Positions 16,751 through 25,221 of a DNA stretch of 43,502 nucleotides are shown here, in pieces. Every line of letters starts with the position of its first letter. Within the stretch, counting starts at the first letter, position 1. The stretch is from assembly GCA_934424575.1 (NCBI GenBank), contig CAKRXU010000024.1:1-43502 (forward strand), in the 5' to 3' direction. The stretch is from an uncultured Blautia sp. Lineage in GTDB: Bacteria; Bacillota; Clostridia; Lachnospirales; Lachnospiraceae. A model generated the notes under the pieces. That model did not search any database. It saw only the letters and a list, made by a program, of their open reading frames with translations, and had not been told where the DNA came from. A program made the translations under genes and the position numbers.

Positions 16751-17731
16751 TTATCGTTCTTCGCGGAAATACGGAAGTCCCAGTGCAGCCGGAGGCTGAT
16801 GTTCTTTCTTCTTTCGGAAGCTGGTGAATACCAGAACGATGATGGTTACGACATATGGAAGAGCCTTGAATACTTCCTGCATGCTTCTTCCGAGTCCCGG
16901 AATATACAGGTACAGGATGTAAAGTGCTCCAAAAAGGAATGCTCCCCAGATCGCATTGAGCGGTTTCCACAGTGCAAAGATAACCAGTGCGACTGCAAGC
17001 CATCCACGGTCACCAAAACCATTGTCTGTCCAGGTTCCGCCGGAGTATTCCATTACGAAATACAGACCGCCAAGTCCTGCAAGACCTGCGCCGATACAGG
17101 TTGACAGGTATTTGTACTTGATAACGTTGATACCGGCTGCATCCGCAGTTCCCGGGTTCTCACCGATCGCACGGAGATTCAGTCCCATTCTTGTTTTGAA
17201 TAAGAAGAATGACAGTGCGATCGCTGCGATCACACAGAGATAAGTCATAAATCCATAGTTAAATAAGATCGGTCCGATCACTGGGATCTTGGATAATCCA
17301 GGGATTTTGGCCGTATAGGCACTTCCTGTTACTTTGACAGAAATCTGTCCGACACCACCTGCAAGTTTGGAGATGGAACCACCGAAGAAGTTACCAAATC
17401 CAGTACCAAAGATGGTAAGGGCAAGACCTGTTACGTTCTGGTTTACACGAAGTGTGATCGTCAGGATACTGTAGATCAGTCCGCCGATCATTGCACATGC
17501 AAACGCACATACAAACGATATCAGAACTCCGACAAAAGCATTCGGGTTCGGATTGTCTTTTTCATAAAGGAAGGCTCCCATCAGTCCGGCGATACCTCCC
17601 ATATACATAATTCCCGGGATACCAAGGTTCAGGTTACCCGATTTTTCTGTCATGATCTCTCCAAGCGCACCATACAGAATACAGATGCCCTGGACAATTG
17701 CTTTTTGAATAAAAATGGTCAGTACACTCAT
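16751..17731 (-). CDS. Nucleoside-type ABC transporter permease (NupQ-like)
   Basis: A 326-residue inner-membrane permease of the branched-chain/ribose/nucleoside superfamily (BPD_transp_2). The N-terminus (GALGEIMTEKSGNLNLGIPG) and the EAM-like loop AIGENPGTADAAGINV are typical of permeases paired with BMP-family binding proteins. About nine hydrophobic segments are seen, with a basic C-terminal tail. It pairs with the permease encoded 12 nt upstream to form the heterodimeric channel. Substrate is probably purine nucleosides by analogy to Bacillus NupNOPQ; this is inference. Confidence 0.92.
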   Translation of the reverse strand: MSVLTIFIQKAIVQGICILYGALGEIMTEKSGNLNLGIPGIMYMGGIAGLMGAFLYEKDNPNPNAFVGVLISFVCAFACAMIGGLIYSILTITLRVNQNVTGLALTIFGTGFGNFFGGSISKLAGGVGQISVKVTGSAYTAKIPGLSKIPVIGPILFNYGFMTYLCVIAAIALSFFLFKTRMGLNLRAIGENPGTADAAGINVIKYKYLSTCIGAGLAGLGGLYFVMEYSGGTWTDNGFGDRGWLAVALVIFALWKPLNAIWGAFLFGALYILYLYIPGLGRSMQEVFKALPYVVTIIVLVFTSFRKKKEHQPPAALGLPYFREER

Positions 17732-17743
17732 TGCATCTTCCTC

Positions 17744-18823
17744 CTATTTCTTTGCACGCTTTACTCTGTAATTGATAAAAAATTCTGCTCCGATCAGGAA
17801 AAACAGAATGATTCCAAGGATTACATCAGATGCATTCTCGTTCAGTCCATACTGTGTCGCGATCTGAACAGCACCCTGATCCATGAATACGATACCAAAA
17901 GAAACAGCTACCATAATAAAGGTATTGAATTTGGAAAGCCACGCAACGATGATCGCTGTAAATCCGCGGCCGCCTGCTGTCGCAGTAGAGATCGTATGGC
18001 TCGCGCCGCTGACAATTACAAATCCTGCGATACCGCAGATTGCACCGGAAATTGCCATGGTACGGATGATGACTTTCTTTACATGGATACCTGCATATCT
18101 GGCGGTATTTTCACTCTCACCGACTACAGCGATCTCATAACCCTGTTTGCAGTATTTCAGGTAGATGAACATACCGACTGTCAGGATCAGGACGATCAAC
18201 ACATTCCATCCATATTTCTGTCCAAAGAGTTCTGGCAGCCATCCTGCCTGTGTTGCCTGATTGATGATACCGACTGTATTGGATCCTTTTGGATTTTCCC
18301 AGAAAACAATGCAGTAGGTAACGCCCTGCATCGCAACGTAGTTCAGCATCAGTGTGAACAGTGTCTCATTGGTATTCCAGTATGCCTTGAATACTGCCGG
18401 GATCATTCCCCAGATCATACCGCCAATGGCACTTGCAATAAACATTACGATCAAAAGCAGAAGCGGTGACATTTTGTCCCCTGCATAGATCATTACTGCT
18501 GCGGAGCATGCTCCACCGATCAGGATCTGACCTTCTGCACCGATGTTCCAGAATTTCATCTTGAATGCCGGTGCAAGACCGATCGCGATACACAGAAGGA
18601 TCATCGTATCACGGATCGTCTGCCAGATACGGCGCTCGGAACCCATGGCTCCATCCCAGATTGCCTTGTATACATCTACCGGATTCATTTTGACAAGTGC
18701 CACGATCACTGCACCACACACGATCAGTGCAAGGATCAGTGCGATAAAACGAATCAGAAGTCTTTCCTGCCATCCGGCTTTGTTTCTTCGTTTACTTACC
18801 TGTAAGAAAGGTTCTTTATTCAT
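17744..18823 (-). CDS. Nucleoside-type ABC transporter permease (NupP-like)
   Basis: A 359-residue permease of the same superfamily as the next gene. Typical stretches are WNIGAEGQILIGG (the GAEGQ motif of this class) and VGESENTARYAGIHVKK. About nine to ten hydrophobic segments follow a basic N-terminal tail. Its ATG overlaps the ATPase stop codon by 8 nt (ATGAATAA), which indicates translational coupling. It forms the channel together with the downstream permease. Confidence 0.92.
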   Translation of the reverse strand: MNKEPFLQVSKRRNKAGWQERLLIRFIALILALIVCGAVIVALVKMNPVDVYKAIWDGAMGSERRIWQTIRDTMILLCIAIGLAPAFKMKFWNIGAEGQILIGGACSAAVMIYAGDKMSPLLLLIVMFIASAIGGMIWGMIPAVFKAYWNTNETLFTLMLNYVAMQGVTYCIVFWENPKGSNTVGIINQATQAGWLPELFGQKYGWNVLIVLILTVGMFIYLKYCKQGYEIAVVGESENTARYAGIHVKKVIIRTMAISGAICGIAGFVIVSGASHTISTATAGGRGFTAIIVAWLSKFNTFIMVAVSFGIVFMDQGAVQIATQYGLNENASDVILGIILFFLIGAEFFINYRVKRAKK

Positions 18824-20360
18824 TGACAGCCCCTCCTTTTTCGTGTTTCGTCATGAGAAGACCGATTCCTTCTTTGGTCGCTGTTCTTCCGTCAACCACT
18901 CCGCTGATCCTGCCGCCGCAGAGAACCGCGATACGGTCACAGAGTTCCAGCACGACATCCAGATCCTCAATGACACAGACAACTGCAACGCCTTTTTTCT
19001 TCTGTTCGTTCAGAAGCTGATAGATAACATGAGAAGTGTTGATATCCACGCCTCGTGTCGGGAAAGCGACAAGAAGAACTTTCGGGTTCTGTGCGATCTC
19101 ACGTCCAACCAGAACTTTCTGGACATTTCCTCCGGACATCTGGCGGACCGGAGCAGAAATACTCGGTGTCATGACTTCAAGCTGATCTTTGATCTTCTGC
19201 GCAAGGGCTCTCGGACCTTTGCGGTCAAGGAAAGGACTCTTACCATTGCGGTAACTTCTAAGCATCATATTATCGGTCATATCCATATCTCCGACGAGTC
19301 CCATACCGATGCGGTCCTCAGGAACGAAAGCAAGACTGATTCCTGCTTCATTGATAGAGATGGAATCCATTCTGGAAAGCTCCATTCCGCTTCCATTGTC
19401 ATCCAGAAGTCGGATGGAACCACTTTCTACATCCTGCAGACCGGCAATTGCCTCCAGAAGTTCCTTCTGGCCGCTTCCGGAAATACCGGCGATACCAAGG
19501 ATCTCACCTGTATTTACTGTCAGATCTACATCATCCAGAGTTTTGACATCGTCTTTGTCCTTACAGTTTACGCCTTCAATGACCAGACGCGGCTTTACAT
19601 TCTCCGGCTTCGGGCGTTCGATATTCAGATCAACTCTTGCGCCAACCATCATTTCAGAAAGGCTCTGCACATTTGCCTGGGCAGTTTCCACAGTGTCAAT
19701 ATACTGGCCTTTACGAAGGATCGCCACACGGTCGGACAGTGCAAGAACCTCCTGCAGCTTATGTGTGATAATGATGATCGCACATCCGTCATCTCTCATG
19801 TTACGAAGGATATCAAATAATCTGTCGGCTTCCTGCGGTGTCAGCACAGCTGTCGGCTCATCCAGGATCAGGATCCTGGCACCACGATAAAGCATCTTTA
19901 CGATTTCGACGGTCTGTTTCTCAGAAACGGACATTTCGTAGATTTTCTTTGAAAGATCCAGGTCAAATCCATACTTGTTGACCAGTTTCTGGATATCCTC
20001 TGTGATCTTTTTCATATTGAGTCTTGCCTTGCCCGGCAGACCCAGAACGATATTTTCGGCTGCTGTCAGTACATCTACCAGTTTGAAATGCTGATGTACC
20101 ATACCGATTCCAAGTTCGTAGGAATCCTTCGGCGAACAGATTGTTACCTCCTTGCCATTTACAAAAATATGTCCTTCATCCGGATAATAAATTCCGTAGA
20201 TCATATTCATGAGAGTTGTCTTGCCGCTTCCGTTTTCACCCAGGATCGCAAGAATCTCTGATTTTCTCAGCGTGAGATTTACATGGTCATTCGCCTGGAC
20301 GGATCCAAAACGCTTGGAAATATCCTTAAGTTCAAGTGCATAAGTTTCTCCCACTGTCAT
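18816..20360 (-). CDS. Nucleoside-type ABC transporter ATP-binding protein (two ABC domains)
   Basis: A tandem-domain ATPase of about 514 residues. The first half has Walker A GENGSGKTT, signature MSVSEKQ and Walker B ILILDEPTAVLTP. The second half is degenerate at Walker A (ISGSGQKEL) and Walker B (LLVAFPTRGVD) but keeps MSGGNVQK, the pattern usual for sugar and nucleoside importers of this class. Start uncertain: the ATG at 20360 sits only 2-3 nt from GGAGGG, while the GTG at 20354 has better spacing. A longer frame reaching 20429 would run through the terminator hairpin upstream and is rejected. It lies between the binding protein and the permeases. Confidence 0.93.
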   Translation of the reverse strand: MTVGETYALELKDISKRFGSVQANDHVNLTLRKSEILAILGENGSGKTTLMNMIYGIYYPDEGHIFVNGKEVTICSPKDSYELGIGMVHQHFKLVDVLTAAENIVLGLPGKARLNMKKITEDIQKLVNKYGFDLDLSKKIYEMSVSEKQTVEIVKMLYRGARILILDEPTAVLTPQEADRLFDILRNMRDDGCAIIIITHKLQEVLALSDRVAILRKGQYIDTVETAQANVQSLSEMMVGARVDLNIERPKPENVKPRLVIEGVNCKDKDDVKTLDDVDLTVNTGEILGIAGISGSGQKELLEAIAGLQDVESGSIRLLDDNGSGMELSRMDSISINEAGISLAFVPEDRIGMGLVGDMDMTDNMMLRSYRNGKSPFLDRKGPRALAQKIKDQLEVMTPSISAPVRQMSGGNVQKVLVGREIAQNPKVLLVAFPTRGVDINTSHVIYQLLNEQKKKGVAVVCVIEDLDVVLELCDRIAVLCGGRISGVVDGRTATKEGIGLLMTKHEKGGAVNE

Positions 20361-20385
20361 TCCCTCCTTTTTTCTGTCTATAGAC

Positions 20386-20420
20386 AAGAAAAAAGCAGAG
20401 CTGCTGACTAGCAGCCCTGC
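20386..20420 (-). terminator. Internal terminator between the BMP gene and its ABC genes
   Basis: Minus-strand 11-bp stem with one G-U pair (20395-20405 with 20410-20420, 4-nt loop) followed by TTTTTTCTT, 12 nt after the BMP stop. Partial read-through would make more binding protein than membrane complex. Confidence 0.82.
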
Positions 20421-20432
20421 CTGTTTCAAATC

Positions 20433-21626
20433 TTATTCTGTAATAGAAGTGATTCCGTCGATCGCTACATCGAATGCCGGTGCAGAACCATATTCGGATT
20501 CATGGAAGTATCCGTCAGAAATGTATTCTGTGTCGCTGCCGTCTTTCTTATAGGTAGTAAGTTCTTTGCCATCTACTGTAAATGTAGAGGTATCAAATAC
20601 ATGAAGAGATCCGTCTGCAAGTGCGTCTTCTACTTCTTTTACTTTCTCATCTGTTCCTTCTGCTACAACGTTCTCGTTGAGTGGTGTGATCTTGTCAGCA
20701 CCATCGGAGAAGCCTTTGCACCAGTCAGTATCGATTGCTGTGCCATCAAGCATGCACTGTACTGCGTATGTGTAATATACACCCCAGTCCATAGATGCGG
20801 ATGTAAGTGCTGTGTTAGGAGCAACGGATGTCATATCAATGTTGTATCCAACGCAAGGAACGCCTGCTGCTTCACATGCTGTAGGAGCACCTGTTGTATC
20901 TGCATGCTGGCTGATCAGGACACATCCGTCAGAGATCAGGGCATCTGCACATTCTTTCTCAAGGTCGAAGCTTGCCCAGCTGTTTGTGTATTTAACTTCC
21001 ATTGTTACGGACGGGCATACGCTCTTAGCTCCAAGGTAGAAGGAAGTGTATCCGGAAATAACCTCTGCGTACGGGAATGCACCTACATAACCCATTTTGC
21101 AGTTATCCTCTGTAATAGTGCCGTCCTCGATCATCTGATTCAGTTTCAGACCTGCTACTACACCGGATACATAACGTGCTTCATAAATATTTGTGAAGTA
21201 GTTGTGCATGTTGGAAAGTCCGCTTGATGCTGCCTGAGTTCCTGTTGCATGACAGAACTGAACGTCCGGATATTCTCCTGCTGCTTCAAGGATATAAGTT
21301 TCATGTCCAAAGCTGTTTGCAAAGATGATCTGACATCCCTGGTCTGCAAGGTCTGCTGCTGCATCGTAGCATCCTTCGTCTTCACCGATCAGAGTTTTCT
21401 CGATGACCTGTGAATCATCCAGTCCAAGATTCTCTACCATTTCATCGATACCAGCCATATGCGCTGCTGTATAGCCTTCGTTCTCATCTCCGATATAGAT
21501 CGCACCGATCTTGATGTCTTCCTTTGCGATTCCTGCGCCACTTTCGCTGTCATCACTTGCATATACAGGTGCTGTCATAGAAACTGCCATTGCTGCTGCA
21601 AGTCCGATTGCCAATGCTTTTTTCAT
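20433..21626 (-). CDS. BMP-family ABC transporter substrate-binding protein, no lipobox
   Basis: A 397-residue Bmp/PnrA-like binding protein, likely for nucleosides. Family features are GAIYIGDENEGYTAAHMAGI near the N-terminus, CQIIFANSFGH, and GYVGAFPYAEVISGYTSFYLG in the second domain. The N-terminus is a signal peptide (about 1-24, ending VYA) with no lipobox Cys, unlike most Gram-positive PnrA lipoproteins. Start at 21626 after GGAGGAAAGA; a longer frame to 21641 starts inside that site. It heads the operon with the two-domain ATPase and two permeases, set off from them by an intrinsic terminator. Read from its own consensus promoter, divergently from the TrpX-like gene. Confidence 0.92.
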   Translation of the reverse strand: MKKALAIGLAAAMAVSMTAPVYASDDSESGAGIAKEDIKIGAIYIGDENEGYTAAHMAGIDEMVENLGLDDSQVIEKTLIGEDEGCYDAAADLADQGCQIIFANSFGHETYILEAAGEYPDVQFCHATGTQAASSGLSNMHNYFTNIYEARYVSGVVAGLKLNQMIEDGTITEDNCKMGYVGAFPYAEVISGYTSFYLGAKSVCPSVTMEVKYTNSWASFDLEKECADALISDGCVLISQHADTTGAPTACEAAGVPCVGYNIDMTSVAPNTALTSASMDWGVYYTYAVQCMLDGTAIDTDWCKGFSDGADKITPLNENVVAEGTDEKVKEVEDALADGSLHVFDTSTFTVDGKELTTYKKDGSDTEYISDGYFHESEYGSAPAFDVAIDGITSITE

Positions 21627-21670
21627 TCTTCTTTCCTCCATTTTCTCTTTTCTCCTCTACCTACAGTTCG

Positions 21671-21710
21671 CCGAACAAAAGAGGCACAACATTTTCAGTT
21701 ACGCCTCTTT
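21671..21710 (-). terminator. Terminator-like hairpin at the 5' end of the BMP transcript
   Basis: Minus-strand 13-bp stem (21698-21710 with 21678-21690; AAAGAGGC outer part perfect, inner part with G-U pairs) is followed by TTTTGTT. It begins within a few bases of the predicted transcription start, so it is either an attenuator or a 5' stabilising stem. Confidence 0.6.
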
Positions 21711-21722
21711 GCAAGTGCTTTT

Positions 21723-21751
21723 ACTATACATTCCGATTTATAAATTGTCAA
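21723..21751 (-). promoter_or_regulatory. Promoter of the BMP operon
   Basis: Minus-strand TTGACA (21746-21751), 17-nt spacer, TATAGT (21723-21728). Confidence 0.8.
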
Positions 21752-21900
21752 TAAATTCGAACAAAAACGTATTATTTATTTGACAGCCTAATTTTTTTTG
21801 TATTTAATCCATACTATTTTTGTTGAGAGCTAAATATTTTTGTGTATTATAAATAAGAAATCATTTTTACAATATCCCTTTATTTTCCTGTATTTACTTG

Positions 21901-21929
21901 TTGACTTTTTCGCGTTAAAGCGTTATACT
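21901..21929 (+). promoter_or_regulatory. Promoter of the TrpX-like ABC operon
   Basis: TTGACT (21901-21906), 17-nt spacer, TATACT (21924-21929), about 50 nt before the start codon. A second, weaker TTGACA/TTTAAT pair lies near 21780-21810. No T-box landmarks occur in the leader. Confidence 0.78.
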
Positions 21930-21944
21930 TTAAAAAGTTAATTC

Positions 21945-21960
21945 GATTCAAGTATGAATC
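21945..21960 (+). repeat. Short inverted repeat in the TrpX leader
   Basis: GATTCA-AGTA-TGAATC, 6-bp arms with a 4-nt loop, between the predicted transcription start and the Shine-Dalgarno. It could be an operator or an RNA hairpin. Confidence 0.4.
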
Positions 21961-21983
21961 AACAAAACAGGAGGACTTGAAAT

Positions 21984-23048
21984 ATGAAAAAGCAGATTTT
22001 AGCAGGTGTTCTTTCTGCAACAATGGTAGTTGGCATGGGCGGTGTCAGCGTATTCGCAGCAGATAATGCAGATGATAAAACTTACAACATCGGTATTTGC
22101 CAGCTTGTACAGCATGAGGCACTTGACGCAGCAACACAGGGATTCAAGGATGCCATCACAGAAGAGCTTGGCGACAAAGTTACATTTGACGAGCAGAACG
22201 CGCAGGGTGATTCCAATACCTGTTCTACTATCATCACAGACTTCGTTTCTGACGGTGTAGACCTGATCCTTGCAAACGCAACTCCTGCACTTCAGGCAGC
22301 TGCAGCCGGTACAGCAGATATCCCGATCCTTGGTACTGCAGTTACCGAATATGGTGTTGCACTTGACCTTGACGATTTCGACGGAACCGTTGGAACCAAC
22401 ATTTCCGGTACATCTGACCTTGCTCCACTGGATCAGCAGGCAGCAATGCTCAACGAACTGTTCCCGGATGCAAAGAACGTCGGACTTGTTTACTGCTCCG
22501 CAGAAGCAAACTCCCAGTATCAGGTAGATACAGTAAAGGATGCCCTTGAAAAATTAGGATACACCTGCACTTACTACGCATTCTCAGATTCCAACGACCT
22601 TTCTTCCGTAGCTACTACAGCTGCTACAGAAAGCGATGTGATCTACGTACCAACAGATAACACAGTTGCTTCCAACACAGAGATCATCAACAACATCTGC
22701 CTTCCGGAGAAAGTTCCGGTAATCGCCGGTGAAGAAGGTATCTGCCAGGGATGCGGTGTTGCTACTCTTTCCATCAGCTACTATGACCTTGGTGTTGCTA
22801 CAGGTAAAATGGCACTCAAAGTTCTCGTTGACGGAGAAGACATTTCCACAATGCCAATCGAATATGCTCCACAGTTCACCAAAGAATACAACCCTGAGAT
22901 CTGTGACGAACTTGGAATCACAGTTCCGGATGACTATGTAGCAATCGGTGCTGACGATGCAGCAGAGGAAGAAGAAACATCCAAGGAGGCTGATGCAGAA
23001 GCAGCAGACGACACAGCAGAGGAAGATACTGCTGAAGAAGCTGAATAA
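21984..23048 (+). CDS. ABC transporter substrate-binding protein (TrpX-like), no lipobox
   Basis: A 354-residue protein of the ABC_sub_bind family (COG2984). A signal peptide (about 1-25, ending VFA) has no lipobox Cys. Two lobes follow, with family stretches IGICQLVQHEALDAATQGF, DLILANATPALQAAA, PILGTAVTEYG and TDNTVASN. The last 30 residues form a strongly acidic Ala/Glu/Asp tail (EEEETSKEAD and on) that is not part of the fold. The family includes the predicted tryptophan importer TrpXYZ; the substrate here is not proven. AGGAGG precedes the ATG. It is followed by a permease and an ATPase in one operon. Confidence 0.9.
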   Translation: MKKQILAGVLSATMVVGMGGVSVFAADNADDKTYNIGICQLVQHEALDAATQGFKDAITEELGDKVTFDEQNAQGDSNTCSTIITDFVSDGVDLILANATPALQAAAAGTADIPILGTAVTEYGVALDLDDFDGTVGTNISGTSDLAPLDQQAAMLNELFPDAKNVGLVYCSAEANSQYQVDTVKDALEKLGYTCTYYAFSDSNDLSSVATTAATESDVIYVPTDNTVASNTEIINNICLPEKVPVIAGEEGICQGCGVATLSISYYDLGVATGKMALKVLVDGEDISTMPIEYAPQFTKEYNPEICDELGITVPDDYVAIGADDAAEEEETSKEADAEAADDTAEEDTAEEAE

Positions 23049-23078
23049 TTCTGACAATTAATCTAAAATCACAAATTC

Positions 23079-23121
23079 ACACTGACAGCGGGAGAGGAAT
23101 ATCCTTTCTCGCTTTCTGTGT
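23079..23121 (+). other. Intercistronic stem-loop between binding protein and permease genes
   Basis: A stem of about 20 bp (23079-23098 with 23102-23121, two mismatches, two G-U pairs) with a very small loop and no T run. It ends 4 nt before the permease Shine-Dalgarno (AGGAGG). Likely to shield the upstream mRNA from exonucleases or tune translation of the permease. Confidence 0.65.
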
Positions 23122-23141
23122 CATCAGGAGGAACTATAAAA

Positions 23142-24062
23142 ATGAACATTATGAGCTTAATCAATGCATTTCCGGGTGCTGCTGCCCAGGGTCTGATATG
23201 GGGGATCATGGCAATCGGTGTCTATCTTACTTTCCGTATTCTGGACGTAGCCGACCTTACTGTTGATGGTACCATGTGTACCGGAGGTGCTGTCTGCGTT
23301 ATGATGCTTATGAGCGGTCATAACATCTGGGTATCCATGCTTGCTGCAACCGGCGCAGGAATGCTTGCCGGTCTTGCAACAGGAATCTTCCACACTTTCA
23401 TGGGAATCCCGGCGATCCTTGCCGGAATCCTGACACAGCTTGGTCTTTACTCTGCCAACCTCAAGATCATGGGCAAAGCAAACCAGGCAGTCAACGGAAA
23501 CAAATACAACCTTCTTGTTTCCCTTCGAAATGTCAAAAATGTTCCGTTTTATCAGAATACGATCCTGATCGTTGCAATCTTTATCGTTATTCTGATCGCG
23601 ATCCTGTACTGGTTCTTCGGTACGGAACTCGGATGTTCTCTCCGTGCTACCGGATGTAACCCGAATATGTCCCGTGCACAGGGTATCAACACAGATGTAT
23701 GCAAGGTACTCGGACTTATGATTTCCAACGGACTGGTTGCTCTTTCCAGTGCACTTCTTGCACAGTATCAGGGATTCGCTGATGTCAACATGGGACGTGG
23801 CGCGATCGTTATCGGTCTTGCTGCTGTTATCATCGGCGAGGCGATCTTCGGAAAGATCTTTCGTAACTTTGCACTTCGTCTTCTGAGTGTTGCTTTTGGT
23901 TCTATCCTCTACTATCTGGTACTCCAGACTGTTATCTGGCTCGGAATCGACACAGACCTTCTGAAGATGCTGTCTGCACTTGTAGTAGCCATCTTCCTTG
24001 CTGTACCATACTGGAAAGCAAAATATTTTTCAAAACCTACAAAACGTGGAGGTAACAACTGA
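23142..24062 (+). CDS. ABC transporter permease (TrpY-like)
   Basis: A 306-residue integral membrane protein with about eight to nine hydrophobic segments, COG4120 type. Typical stretches are FRILDVADLTVDGTMCTGG and RATGCNPNMSRAQGINTD. It forms the channel for the substrate of the TrpX-like protein. Start at 23142 after AGGAGGAACTATAAAA; an earlier in-frame GTG at 23118 lies within the hairpin. Its TGA overlaps the ATG of the ATPase by one base, showing translational coupling. Confidence 0.9.
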   Translation: MNIMSLINAFPGAAAQGLIWGIMAIGVYLTFRILDVADLTVDGTMCTGGAVCVMMLMSGHNIWVSMLAATGAGMLAGLATGIFHTFMGIPAILAGILTQLGLYSANLKIMGKANQAVNGNKYNLLVSLRNVKNVPFYQNTILIVAIFIVILIAILYWFFGTELGCSLRATGCNPNMSRAQGINTDVCKVLGLMISNGLVALSSALLAQYQGFADVNMGRGAIVIGLAAVIIGEAIFGKIFRNFALRLLSVAFGSILYYLVLQTVIWLGIDTDLLKMLSALVVAIFLAVPYWKAKYFSKPTKRGGNN

Positions 24063-24856
24063 TGCTTGAGCTGAAAAACATTTATAAAACTTTTAATCCT
24101 GGAACTATCAATGAAAAAGTGGCTCTGAACGGTCTGAACCTCACTCTGAATGAAGGGGATTTTGTTACAGTTATCGGTGGAAACGGTGCCGGTAAATCTA
24201 CCATGCTGAATGCAGTTGCGGGTACATGGATGGTCGATGAAGGACAGATTATCATTGATGGTGTTGATGTTACGAAATTATCAGAACATAAGAGAGCAGC
24301 CTACCTGGGACGTGTTTTCCAGGACCCTATGACTGGTACTGCTGCTACAATGGGTATCGAAGAAAATCTTGCACTTGCAAAACGTCGTGGAAAACTTCGT
24401 CTGCTGAAACCTGGTATCACAAAGGCAGAACGTGCAGAATATAAAGAATTACTTAAGATCCTTGGTCTGGGACTTGAGGACCGTCTTACTTCCAAGGTCG
24501 GACTTCTTTCCGGTGGACAGAGACAGGCGCTGACACTGCTTATGGCTACGCTTCAGAAACCGAAGCTGCTTCTGCTGGACGAACATACCGCAGCACTTGA
24601 TCCAAAGACAGCTGCGAAGGTGCTTGAGATCACAGAAATGATCGTAAACCGGGATCACTTAACTACAATGATGATCACCCATAATATGCAGGATGCGATC
24701 ATCCACGGAAATCGTCTGATTATGATGATGGAAGGCAAGATCATCCTGGATATCCAGGGTGAAGAAAAAAAGAAACTGACTGTACGCGACCTCCTCGACC
24801 AATTCGAAAAAGCCAGCGGCCAGGAATTCAGTAATGACTCCGCTCTGCTGAGTTAA
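24062..24856 (+). CDS. ABC transporter ATP-binding protein (TrpZ-like)
   Basis: A 264-residue ABC ATPase, COG1101 type. Walker A GGNGAGKST, Q loop VFQDPM, signature LLSGGQRQ, Walker B LLLLDEHTAALD (DEH where most have DEP, common in this subfamily) and switch His MITHN. It energises the permease encoded just before it. No terminator with a clear T run follows; the next feature downstream is the large palindrome at 24950. Confidence 0.92.
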   Translation: MLELKNIYKTFNPGTINEKVALNGLNLTLNEGDFVTVIGGNGAGKSTMLNAVAGTWMVDEGQIIIDGVDVTKLSEHKRAAYLGRVFQDPMTGTAATMGIEENLALAKRRGKLRLLKPGITKAERAEYKELLKILGLGLEDRLTSKVGLLSGGQRQALTLLMATLQKPKLLLLDEHTAALDPKTAAKVLEITEMIVNRDHLTTMMITHNMQDAIIHGNRLIMMMEGKIILDIQGEEKKKLTVRDLLDQFEKASGQEFSNDSALLS

Positions 24857-24902
24857 AAATTCCCACCATCACCTCCATACTCCAAACATCCCAGCGCTAC
24901 AC

Positions 24903-24919
24903 AACGGCCTACGGCCGTT
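24903..24919. repeat. GC-rich short hairpin in gene-free stretch
   Basis: AACGGCC-TAC-GGCCGTT, a perfect 7-bp inverted repeat with a 3-nt loop, in GC-rich sequence just upstream of the giant palindrome. The region 24857-25221 has no convincing gene. Confidence 0.55.
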
Positions 24920-24949
24920 CGCGTACCGCGTCCCCCCTGCTCCCCATTC

Positions 24950-25217
24950 CGGTATTATGGTGAGTCCTGAGGGGCGGAGCGGAGGGGCTGGGCGTTTGAG
25001 CTGGGGAGCATCTGCAGGAGCCGTAGAAACAGTTAGGCGTGGAAAATATGCGTTATACAGAAAAGACTGCTCTGTCTGAGCGACAGCGAGTTTGCGGGCT
25101 TTTCTGTATGGTTTTAGCATATTTTCCACGCCTTAGTGTTTCTAGGTGACGAAGCCGTTCCCCGGATCAAATGCCTAGCCCCGTAGCGATCTTCCCCACA
25201 CGACCACGCATATACCG
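24950..25217 (+). repeat. Giant imperfect palindrome, candidate structured RNA or MITE-like element
   Basis: The two halves of this 268-bp stretch pair along almost their whole length. Terminal CGGTAT/ATACCG, then a 24-base block (GGGGCTGGGCGTTTGAG...) pairing 20/24, then perfect 17-bp (25035-25051 with 25117-25133) and 11-bp (25055-25065 with 25099-25109) stems, and a small apical stem at CTGTC/GACAG. In the 24-base block three of four departures are G-U pairs if the plus strand is the RNA. It fills the gap between two convergent genes and is more GC-rich than its surroundings. Confidence 0.75.
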
Positions 25218-25221
25218 TTTC

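Noticed and set aside
21752..21983. T-box leader before the TrpX-like operon
   Set aside because: No AGGGTGG-type T-box sequence, and the leader from the best promoter is only about 50 nt.
24869..25129. 86-residue minus-strand frame in the palindrome region
   Set aside because: Low-complexity product, no Shine-Dalgarno, entirely inside inverted-repeat sequence.
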